The notes under the pieces were generated by a model that was not told the origin of the DNA, did no database searches, and saw only the letters and a list, made by a program, of their open reading frames with translations. A stretch of DNA of 64,000 nt. It comes from Neofusicoccum parvum. Taxonomy: Eukaryota; Ascomycota; Dothideomycetes; Botryosphaeriales; Botryosphaeriaceae. The translations under genes were made by a program, and so were the position numbers. The DNA is taken from NCBI GenBank assembly GCA_020912385.1, contig CP087214.1, positions 868,001 through 932,000 of the forward strand. The letters are read 5' to 3'. The first letter of the stretch is position 1; each line of letters starts with the position of its first letter. Positions 43,348 through 52,916 of the stretch are shown one piece after another.

Positions 43348-44296
43348 TTACTCATCGTCGGGCGGGAGCTCGTCTTCGATGAACCTGACTAGCGTGATGC
43401 GCATCTCCGTGGTATCGTTGCCCCGGAGCACGTCACTGATGAAGTGAACTTCGACCTGCATTTGGACCTGAAATGGAGCTTAGCAATAGTGTGACCCAGC
43501 CGGTACGGCGTTTCGGAGTTTAACGGCGTCGGAGAGCCGACGGCACCGGATTATACTAACCATCTCCAATGCTCCGCGCAGAACTCCGCAGAGGATGTTA
43601 GAGTACCATAGTTCATCCTGCGCGCGGCCGTCGTCGGGTAGCTCGACAAAGTCCGCCAGTGGGTTCTCATCGAATATGAGAGAAAATTGCTTATTATCGC
43701 TCGTCCAGTTGGTGATCGTCGGCGTGATGTTTAGGAATATCTTGAAGCCGACCTAGAAAAAGAATCAGTACATTGTCACCAGGATGTTGATAGAGCCAGG
43801 TACGATCTCCGAGCTGCCGGGGCCAGCTCGGTCAGGAGATCCAGGCCCTGCATGAAGTCGCAATAGTCTGCCAACTTGCCACCGAGCATATTTCTGGCAT
43901 CAAGGCTATGTAGAAGTAGTATCCGTACCTTCGAGATCATCTCGGCAACCTCACGGAAGCTAGAGCACGAGGTGGTGTTGGACTTGGCGAGGAAGTCCTC
44001 GATCAGGCGCAGGCCAATGTTGTATCCCATCTTGTCCAGCTGCCTGTTGACCTCAACATAGTCGCTATCAAAGTCCTTGCACAGCTGCGCCACGATCGTT
44101 CCGTAGGTAAGGGTGACTAGCTCGGCGTTGACCTTGTCGACGCGGGTTCTCGGAGGTGTCAGAAACGGCGGTGCATGTATAACGGTCGAGGGACTCACGA
44201 CTTACTTCCAAACTCTGCGACATGTTAGCTCTTGCGCGCGCAAAGTGGGCGAGGGGCTCACTCTTCGCCCAGGCGGGCGGCCTTGGTAGAAGCCAT
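43348..44296 (-). CDS. BET3: TRAPP complex subunit BET3 (TRAPPC3)
   Basis: Predicted 191 aa, the usual length of Bet3, a core TRAPP subunit that tethers ER-derived vesicles and helps activate Ypt1. Five exons on the minus strand: 44296-44262, 44214-44206 (a 9-nt microexon), 44148-43929, 43752-43561 and 43467-43348. Introns are 47, 57, 176 and 93 nt. The microexon restores [16 protein letters not shown], matching GEEIWK in yeast Bet3. Then come [62 protein letters not shown] and [17 protein letters not shown], all family blocks. The Cys in SNTTSC aligns with the palmitoylated Cys of human and yeast Bet3. Intron 2 ends in GAG rather than CAG/TAG; intron 3 is longer than usual and partly coding-like. 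It shares a 369-bp promoter region with the U5-40K gene. Confidence 0.93.
44206..44214 (-). other. 9-nt microexon of BET3
   Basis: The microexon AGTTTGGAA has phase 2 borders on both sides and supplies E(part)-V-W-K(part) of the conserved GEE-x-WK motif. It is flanked by a CAG acceptor and a GTAAGT donor. Confidence 0.8.
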
Positions 44297-44665
44297 AGCG
44301 TTCCTGGACACAGACGGTGCGCCCGGTCCTTAGTCGCAGCGAGATGAGAGACGTCGGGGCGGGCACATCAACCTGCCGTAACCGGAGAGGGTGGTCGATC
44401 CGGAGCAGCGTGATGTGCAGCGGTGGGATTTATGGGCGGTTGGATTGGATTTCCGAGTGAGAAGCCGCGGGTGGTCTGGGGTACAGTGACGCAGCCCTTC
44501 AGGAGCTCATCGGCCCGCGTTTGGCGCGCGTCTGTTTTAGCGCGTGGATCGCCGCCGAGGGCCGTAAACTTTGAGCGGGAGCTGCACATCTACCATCACC
44601 ACCTCGACTGCCGCCCAAGCCCCCGCGCTCCCTCACCAACCACGCTCCCACACGCCGTCGCGACC
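44297..44665. promoter_or_regulatory. Divergent promoter between BET3 and U5-40K
   Basis: Only 369 bp separate the two ATGs, so both housekeeping genes probably use one bidirectional nucleosome-free region. No TATA box is evident. Confidence 0.6.
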
Positions 44666-46050
44666 ATGTCTTCAGAAAAGCGCCCGGCTGCCGACTCTTT
44701 CGGCTCCAACCAGCTCGTGAAGAGGCAGCGTTCTGAGAACGAACTGGGCAACGAGGTGGCCATCACGAACAGCTCCGCAGGGAATGGCGCTCTCATTCAA
44801 GCTGTATGTCCTCTCTTCACACCCCTCTGCGTTCCTTGCCCTTGAGCTAAGGCGAGAAGCAAGGCGGACCATGGCTGATTTTGTAGGTGCCGCGCACGAG
44901 CGGGCTGCAAGCTCCCATCATGGAGCTTACAGGTACGTTTCTACCCGCGTGATACTCGCTCTCATCTCTTCTAACGCCAAAGCCCTCAGGACATTCCGGC
45001 GAGGTCTTCGCGACAAGATTCGACCCGACTGGCCAGCACATCGCATCCGGCTCCATGGATCGGAACATCCGTATGTATACCAAGCGCAGTTGGGGTGGAT
45101 TGCAACCGTAGCTGAGACGGATTGACAGTGTTGTGGCGAACATACGGCCAATGCGAGAACTATGGCATCCTGAGCGGACACAAGGGCGCTGTTCTGGACC
45201 TGCACTGGTCGCGCGACTCTCGCGTCATCTTTTCGGCTTCGGCAGACATGATGTTGGCAAGCTGGGATCTTGAGACTGGTCAGAGGATACGGAGGCACGT
45301 AGGACACGAAGAGGTTATCAATTGCATGGATGTGAGCAAGCGCGGAGAGGAAATGCTGGTCAGCGGTTCGGATGACGGGTACATCGGGGTAAGCAGGGAA
45401 CCGCAGCCTTGTCGCTGAGTGCCGAGATATTGATGCTGCGCAGATCTGGGATCCGAGACAGAAGGAGGCCGTCGACTTCATCGAGACCGAGTTCCCCGTC
45501 ACCGCCATCGCCTTGGCAGAAGCTGGCAACGAGCTGTACACCGGCGGCATAGACAACGACATCAAAGTGTGGGACATGCGCAAGAAGGCCGTCGCATATT
45601 CGCTGCTGGGACACACCGACACCATCACGTCTCTGCAGGTTTCTCCGGATTCGCAGACGCTTCTGTCCAACTCACATGACTCCACTGTCAGGACCTGGGA
45701 CATCCGGCCATTTGCGCCCACAGACCGCCACGTCAAGACGTACGACGGAGCCCCGACGGGCATGGAGAAGAACCTGCTAAAGGCCAGCTGGGACCCGAAG
45801 GGTCAGAAGATTGTGGCTGGAAGCGGTGACCGCACTGTCGTGGTCTGGGATGCGAACACTGGCAAGCTGCTCTACAAGCTTCCGGGACACAAGGGAGCCG
45901 TCAACGACGTGAGATTTTCGCCTCGTGACGAGCCAATCGGTAAGCACACCAGAAATACGCAGCATGCGGGAGGCATCCGAGTCGCTGATCGTTGCAGTTC
46001 TTTCTGGTTCATCGGACGGGATGCTCGTTCTTGGAGAGCTTGGCAAGTGA
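44666..46050 (+). CDS. SNRNP40: U5 snRNP 40-kDa WD40 protein (SNRNP40/Spf38)
   Basis: Predicted 357 aa, the family length. Six exons: 44666-44803, 44887-44932, 44990-45070, 45129-45388, 45444-45939 and 45998-46050; all five introns are GT-AG, 55-83 nt. The first exon gives a short basic/Ser-rich tail. Seven WD40 blades follow: ELTGHSGEVFATRFDPTGQH, NILLWRTYGQCENYGIL with LSGHKGAVLDLHWS, MLASWDLETGQRIRR, GIWDPRQKEAV, IKVWDMRKKAVAYSLLGHT, VRTWDIRPFAP and VVVWDANTGKLLYKLPGHKG. The closing VLSGSSDGMLVLGELGK matches the C-terminus of human U5-40K and fission yeast Spf38/Cwf17. The protein is a Prp8-binding component of the U5 snRNP in the spliceosome. Each splice join keeps both frame and blade register, which makes this model secure. 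Confidence 0.95.
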
Positions 46051-47207
46051 GGAGGACAGCTGCCGGAGTAGGCTAGCGGGCTATTCGAGGCTTTTGGTGT
46101 CACAGGAGCAGACCTTACATGCTGCAAATTAAAGCAGCCATTGAAGCTTCGCGTCGCCGCTGGCGCAGCTGAAGAGGAAACGCGCAGAAACGCGCGCGAA
46201 CAGCAAAAGCGCTCTGGCGCGCGGCCGGCGGGAACAGACTGGGTGCAATTCGCGGCATAAAGCGTAGGTGCAGCGGCGGCCAGGGACGCGCAGGTAGTAA
46301 TTTAAAGCAGGCAAACACGAGCTCGGTGCGGCGACGGTGGCTATATGTTCGGCGGCAGCCTGCGCGACCCGCGGCAGCGTGTTCGCAGATGCGGCGCCGG
46401 GGCGGAACGATAGGCGGACGGCGGCTGGCGCTGCTCTGGCTGAAGATCCCCGGCCTGTCGCGTGTTTCAGCGTCGCAACCTGAATCTCCACCGGGCACCA
46501 CGCCCCCCGGGGAGAGGAACCTGACACAATGGCCCGGCCCTGGCATCTCATGCAGCATCAGGACCCTTGCGGGCTTCGTGCGACGGGACGGCTGCCGCTG
46601 CTTGTTTGACAAAGCTGCTCTTAACCCCGACCCATTGGGGCCTCGGCGGTCCCAGTTTCGCATTTCCTCTCGCCGCTGCCCTTCTGCGTGGCCCAGTGGG
46701 CCTTTTTCTTTTGTCTGTCTTTTGCTCAGTCTTTCGCTCGTGCAATCGACTGGCTGCGGCCATGCTTGCTTGGAGACCTCTCCGCCACGCCCGACCCACT
46801 CGTCCCCAGAGCTGCTAACCTTAAGCTTCGCGCAAAAGCCAATCGCTCGCCCACCCGCATGTACGCTCTCTCTTTCTGACTCCGGACCGGCTCCAGTCAT
46901 TGGCTCCACGGCAAACGACGACAAGTGCCTGGGGAACCGCGCATCGGAGCGAACCCTCGCCCGGCCTATCGGCCTCTCCCGAGCTCTGCATCTGCTGGGC
47001 CTTCCTGGGCCGCTGTGGATGTAAACAATCCACGTGTCTGGCCCCAGCAGTGAGCCATTAATAATTCCGGCTGCCTCTTCTGCGCGACCCGCGACCTGTC
47101 AATACCTCAGGCCGCCCAGTAAACATTCGTTGTGCTGGCTGCTCGTGGGGACCGACGCGTAAACACACCCAAAAGCTCCAGGCACGCACGCGCAGGTCGA
47201 CTTCAAG
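46051..47207. other. Intergenic, 1.2 kb
   Basis: GC-rich DNA with no supported gene. It holds the U5-40K 3' side and the promoter of the PY-motif membrane protein. A CACGTG box lies at 47031-47036, about 170 bp before that start. Confidence 0.6.
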
Positions 47208-48622
47208 ATGCCTATGCCTTTCCAGTTCCCTTTCTCAGTCCCTCTTTTCAACCGCGGGGCTGCGCGCCCGGAAGACACCCCACCACCGCCGGCCACCGCG
47301 TCCGTCGCGTCGTCGCCGTCCGCAGCCTCCTCCACGCCATCTACCATTTCCGCCGTCCAGTCACAGGTCCGCTCTTTGCTCTACGGAGGCTCGATATACG
47401 CCGACTCGCCCGCTCTTTCGAGCCGCAGCACACCAAAGCTCCCAAGCCTGGGCATTTTCCGCCGTGGACTGTCCACGCCGGGCAGCAATTCGTCCGAGGA
47501 AGAATTCCCGCGTGAATCGACCGAATCGCGCTCCCCTCTGCACCCGCAGCAGCACGTCGTCTCCTCGTATCGTCCCGCTGTCATACCCAGCCCTCAACAT
47601 GGCGCTCCCGTTGCACCGCCAGCAGCATACCAACGAGATTCCTCGTTGTACGAGGGCGTGGATCCGGAGACAGCGCAGCTCGCCATCCTCATCAACCAGA
47701 GAGCCCGGAGAAGGCAACAGAGAGCATGGGTGAGGAGGCGGGGTTCGCGAAGGACCAGGAGCGGAAGCGGGGGTGCAAACGCATCATGGGGCATTCCTAA
47801 CACGCCGGTGAGGAGGAAGGCAATGCTATGCCTGGGCAGCGGGATATTCCTTGCCATGGTTTTGACAACCTGTAAGTCGTCGGCTCGTGAAGCGTTTGTT
47901 GTATTTCATTCTGACACATCCAGACCTCTCGATCGCTCTCACCCGCCCCCGCACCGGCCAGGAAGTCCACGTTCTCTTCATTCTCATCATTCTCAGCACC
48001 ACAATCCTTTTCTGCCATTCGCTGGTCCGACTGTGCATGTTGTCTTTCCGTCCTCAACGCGTGGACGAAATACCACGGATACCGGACATGGCTGGCCCCG
48101 AAGGCTTCCAGCCCGACCAACCTATACGGGTGCATTTAGCTCGGGACGAGGAGCTCGCTGAGGAAGCAGACCCTCCCGCCTTCATGGATCCTGAAAAGGA
48201 GATCCTCAAAGCCCCGCCTCCCGCCTACGGTCTCTGGCGCTGCAGTGTGGTAAGTACATCCGCAACAGCACAAGCTTTAACCTGTACTAACCGTTATGCC
48301 ATCTTAGCCCATCAACCCGAACCTCCTCCACTGGCAACGCGTCGACAACCTCCATCCGCTTCGGCAGAACCCGTCGTCAGCCAACCCCGCCAACCAAGCG
48401 CCAAATCAGCTCCTCGACCCCTTCCAAACCCCAGATCTCCAGCAGCGGCGGCGGGGAAGCGGCGATGAGGAGAGCCAGGATGGGCCAAGACCACCGAGCT
48501 ACATGTCGGACGACGGCGTGCGGTACGTGGTGGAGGCTGCTCCTCGATCGGTCGCACCAAATATTGAGCAGACCCTGAGTGACGTGCACCCCGCCTACCG
48601 CGGCGGGCTTGGCATCAGGTGA
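47208..48622 (+). CDS. Two-TM membrane protein with two PPxY motifs, unknown function
   Basis: Predicted 434 aa. Exons are 47208-47871, 47924-48249 and 48308-48622; introns of 52 and 58 nt are phase 1 and phase 0. The N-terminal 200 residues are Ser/Pro-rich and basic near the end (RARRRQQRAWVRRRGSRRTR). Two hydrophobic segments follow: KAMLCLGSGIFLAMVLTTYL (about 206-228, interrupted by intron 1) and VLFILIILSTTILFCHSLV (about 240-258). After them come RIPDMAGPEGF and IRVHLARDEEL, blocks I associate with an uncharacterised fungal family. Two PY motifs, PPAY (in APPPAYGLW) and PPSY (in RPPSYMSDDG), lie on the C-terminal side, and the last ~100 residues are Pro/Asn-rich. PY motifs bind WW domains of Rsp5/Nedd4 ubiquitin ligases, so an adaptor role is a reasonable guess only. 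Confidence 0.85.
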
Positions 48623-49240
48623 CAGCAGCAGCAGTAGTGGTAGATGCATGTGTGGTGCGGGCATTTTCGAAAGGGCGTTGCATATTGTGAAAGAGGTGCG
48701 GCGCATGCAGGAAGATGAAAGATTCTTTTGGAGCATGTAAGGAGCTTCTGGTGTTTTGTTCAGCTGTTGGATATTTACGGGAGCATTCGGTGTCCGGGTG
48801 TTGTATGATATTGTAGTTGAGGCTTTGGCTTCACGGCATGCAAGAGATGAAGATGAAGATGGACGGATGGACGGTTGGGCGGGCGGTTGGAAGGAAAACT
48901 ACGGAGAGGATACCCTAACGCGCGAGACGAGTCTACGTCGTCCTCTATCAAGTCGGAGCTCTGGTCAGTTCGGCAAGATGGAGACAACCTTTTGGGAGCT
49001 TCTCCCAAAAGGAAGAAAAGAACCACGTCAATTCAATCGTTTTTTGACTTTATGATCGTTTTGTTTGCAAGCTGTCACTTCTGCTATCGAATGTATGCTT
49101 ATGAGCATATCACCTTGTTCTCTGCTAATTGTCCCAGTAGGCAAACTCTCCAAAGCTTCTCTTCCAGATTAGGCTTTCGCTGATTGTTGACACCCACCCA
49201 TCCTCCTCCTCCTTTCCCTCTCTCCTCGTCAGCATGAACG

Positions 49241-49277
<37 letters not shown>

Positions 49278-50446
49278 AAGGAGATTTCGGGTTCGGGTTC
49301 GCACTATCCGCGATCCAGGGCACCGACCACGCCCCCCCTCCCTCCACAACGGCCTTTTCGGCCCCCTGTTACCGCATCGGCCTCAGCAGCGTTTCGGACC
49401 ACGGCAGCCCTGCACATCAAACGCGGAAGGATGATCGATCGCTTTAAGCGACGCCTCCACCCCCCCATCAAAGCCTTCCCCGGCGCTTTCCGCCGCTCGC
49501 CGGTCCCGCCGGAGCTTCCCGTGGACGTGTAACGGGTTCGTCCTGCGAAGGCGTGTGCGCGGGTGTTGGTGGAGTACACTTGTCGCGGAGAGGGGGGGGA
49601 GGGGGGGTTGCGACCATCAAACACGCGCCAAGAGGGAGCCGGACGCGGATGAAGGCCGGGGGTTTTTTCGGATTTCACCGTCGAAGGTTCCCTCCGGGTT
49701 TAGGTCCCGGTACAGTAGTTGCTTGCGGTCTTTGGTGTTGTTGTTATACCGGACGGATTATTATCGCGGAACCTAAACGTAGCCAAAACACGCGCTTTCT
49801 CGCCAAGGAACAATGCGCGAGGTGGAGTCGAGGCCCTGCTCGGGGCTGTTTTTCTTTTCCTTCCCTCTCGCCGTGGGTCTAGACGGTCTTTCGGGCTTCG
49901 GGGCGGAGGTGAGGCGCACGCGGTCAGCTACGCGCGGCTCGTTTCTTCTGAGGCCTCGATCCACCTGGAGATGGGGTTTGAGGGTGGGTGGTGTTTGAGT
50001 GGGAGGGGTGGATTGCGTGCGAGTGTGGGTGTTTGATCGTTGATCGTGAATGGGGGTGTGATGATGACGTGTTGGTTTTCTTCTCACATGCTTCTTTGTT
50101 GTTCGGGGGAAGTGTAGAAGAGGGATGGCCCTTGTGAGCGCAACCCATGAAACTGACGAGGGATAGATACGATGGTTGAGGTGATAGTAGTTGTTTTTAG
50201 ATCAGCCGCGGCACGCAGGACGGGATCGCCGTCCAAAAGCCCAAGGAACAGCGGCATGCCTGCAGGTAGGTGTGATAGTGATTGCCTAGGTAGGCTATAG
50301 CCGCATAATCTTTCTCTATCAATCTACGTGTCTCTCGTCTATCTTTCGTTAGTCTCATCAGTTCTACTGTCTTTACCCAACCAACCACAACCCAGTTCGA
50401 CATCCCTTGATCAGTATTCCCCCTGACATCATCAGTCAAAACTCAA
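48623..50446. other. Intergenic between convergent genes
   Basis: About 1.8 kb holding the 3' sides of the PY-motif gene and the MFS transporter. It has a long (ACA)n microsatellite, GC-rich runs near 49580-49680 and no reading frame with domain or splice support. Confidence 0.6.
49241..49277. repeat. (ACA)n / (CAA)n microsatellite, about 12 units
   Basis: A pure 37-nt trinucleotide repeat. A frame read through it gives poly-Asn, but nothing around it supports a gene. Confidence 0.95.
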
Positions 50447-52146
50447 TCAGTACTTCACGCCCACCGTCCACCCGACCTTGATCACCCTTGCCGCCAAAAA
50501 CGACGCCACAGAAAGGGCATACGTCGCGATGGTAAAGATCACAACGCCCCAGTACCGGCCGCCCACCGCGTTCAGCAGCGCGCCAGCGATCGGAATGCCG
50601 GTCAGCGTGCCGAAGCTCACGATGGTGTAGCACGTCGCATAGTACCGCCCGTACTGCGCCGTCTCGCACAGCTGGCCGACGCACACGGGCGTCAGCGAGA
50701 TGTTGCTGCCGCTGGCCACGCCGAAGACGAAGGCGAACGCGATCGTCAGCCCGCGGACGGCCTGCCTGTCGTCGGACAGGGCGCCGACGGGCGCCATCAC
50801 CGACGCGGGCAGCCACAGCGCGACGGTGGTGAGGAAGCACAGCGCCAGCGTGCCCACCATGCAGTTGAACCGGCCCCAGCGGTCCGCAAAGTAGCCCGGC
50901 GCCCAGCGGCCCACGCTGCTGCCGGCGTTGAGCACCGCGATCAGCTGGTACGCGAACGTCGAGGAGAAGGCGCCGTCGCCGGCCCCGAGCGCGAAGCTGG
51001 TCAGGTACGTGATCGGCACGAACAGCCCCCACTCCATGAAGAAGACGCCGGCCGTCACCAGCGCGAAGGCGCGGTCGCGGAAGATGCGGAAGTCCGGCAG
51101 CACCGACGAGCCCGGCTTGGGCGGCAGCCGCGACCGGATCAGCAGCTGCGCCACGCCGCACAGCAGGATGAAGATGAGCCCCAGGATGCGCGTCGCCCAG
51201 CCGAAGCCGACCTTCGGGAAGAGGGACTGGAGCATCAGCGGGAACACGACGCCTCCGATCGAGCCGCCCGCGGCGGCGGCGCCGGTGGCGACGCCACGCT
51301 TGAGCTGGAAGAAGTGGCCGATGCTGGAGATGGCCGGGGTGAAGATGAGGGAGGTGCCAATGCCGCCGAGGACGCCGAAGACGAGGAGGAATTGGTAGTA
51401 CTCTGGAGGGGGTCGTCAGAGAAAGATCACGTGCGCAAGGGGATTGGAGTGGAGGTTGCGTACCCTCGCACACGCCGAGCAGCAGCATCGAGGCGACGAG
51501 CAGGACGTTTCCTGCAAGCACCAGGAGGCGCGGGCCATAGGCGTCGAAGATGGGGCCGATCTGGATGCCGCAGAAGAACGAGAGGAAGGTGTAGACGGAG
51601 AAGATCCAGCCAATGGTGCTCTCGTCGTAGTGGGACAGCTGGTGCGTGGCCAGATACGCTTGGAACGTGCCGATGGAGTTCCTGCCGATTTGCCGCAACG
51701 GTCAGCTTCCATGGCATGGCTGGAGCAGGTGGAAAGAGCCTGGCTCGGGGACAGCCGATGGCGAAATCGCCGGGGCAGACTCACATCATTCCGAACGAGG
51801 CAAGCATGCCGGAGAACGATCCAAGCACCACCAGCCACGCCTGCAGCCCGCCTTCGGGGTAGGTGTCCTCGTCGGCGGCAGACAGTGTGCTCGAGCCATC
51901 GGAGGACGGCGGCGAGGAGCCAGCGTCGCGCTCGGCATCCTCATACACCGGCGCCTGGAGCGGCTTCTCCTTGTCGGGGTCGGTCCATTCTTTGTCGGCC
52001 AAGGTCTGCTCGGAAGGGTCGCAGGTGGGCACCTGGTTGTCCTGGGCGGCGGGGGCGATGGGGTCGGTCGCGGTGATGCTCGCGCTGGTGCCGTGGTAGG
52101 GCGGTTCAATTGGTCCTGGCCTGCTGCCTTTGGGTTGTGTGTGCAT
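50447..52146 (-). CDS. MFS transporter, fungal monocarboxylate-transporter-like
   Basis: Predicted 511 aa. Exons on the minus strand are 52146-51785, 51681-51464 and 51402-50447; introns are 103 and 61 nt, phases 2 and 1. The cytosolic N-terminus (~95 aa) is Pro/Ser/Asp-rich. TM1 starts at [20 protein letters not shown]. The loop [15 protein letters not shown] matches the family MFS signature after TM2, and the block [20 protein letters not shown] with [18 protein letters not shown] is typical of fungal MCT-type permeases (MCH family). About twelve hydrophobic segments can be counted, ending in [17 protein letters not shown]. Members include the riboflavin transporter Mch5 and several with unknown substrates, so the substrate cannot be named. 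It lies upstream of nothing obviously related; the next gene on the same strand (phosphotransferase-fold) is 771 bp away. The start is the first ATG of the frame. Confidence 0.9.
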
Positions 52147-52916
52147 TCGCCCCGGTGCCGGAGTGGTGTGGAATTGCGCAATGCGGTAAGTCTATGATCC
52201 CTGCTCTTTGCGGCGCGATTCGCTCTCGCTTCGTTCCCGTGCTCTCGAGCGTTTCGACCCACCAGCCTGCTGCCCGACAGCGAGGGAGCACGCCCGGCTT
52301 ATATGGGCGGGGGCAGCGGTCTGCGCGCGCCGCGAAAGGGATGAAAAAAAGCGGGAAGAAAAAGTCGGGCAGTGTGTGGGGTTGCTGTCGAACCCCACAG
52401 AACGCCATCCATGCGCAATGAGTAATCGTATTCCCGTATGCGGCAAGTTTGCGCCAGCGCCTGGTGGGGATCAAGCCGCCCTCTGACCCGTGCCGCTCTG
52501 CCGGCTCGGCTCTGGCCTGCCCTGCCCGCCGCCTTGCTTGCGTGGGAGACGCTGTGCATTCGCAAATCCGCTGTGAAAAATACATTCGTGCCTGCCTCGA
52601 GCTATTTACGCGTCATGGGCCCTCTCAGGCGTCTTTAGTCAGGATCGGGCCAGGGTGTTTCGAGCGTCTGCGAAGGCACAGGTGAGGTCAGGAGTGACGT
52701 CTTGACCCACGGCCGCCGTCGGCAGACCGCTCCCTCGTTGGTCGCCGCTCTCCGCCGCCGCCCTTGACCGGACACTTCTTCCTGAATCGCCAGCGCCTGC
52801 CCAGGCACACCCGCCGAAAACCGCCCCGGAAAAAAGAAAACAGCAAGCCAGCACGTAAGCACCCATCCGCGTGGGAGTGCCATTCCCCACTGCTCGTTTG
52901 CGTGCGGACGAATACT
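52147..52916. other. Intergenic: MFS promoter and 3' flank of the phosphotransferase gene
   Basis: 770 bp in which I see no gene or notable repeat. Confidence 0.6.

Noticed and set aside
49235..49434. 66-codon frame starting with poly-Asn
   Set aside because: It is produced by the (ACA)n microsatellite and has no conserved continuation.
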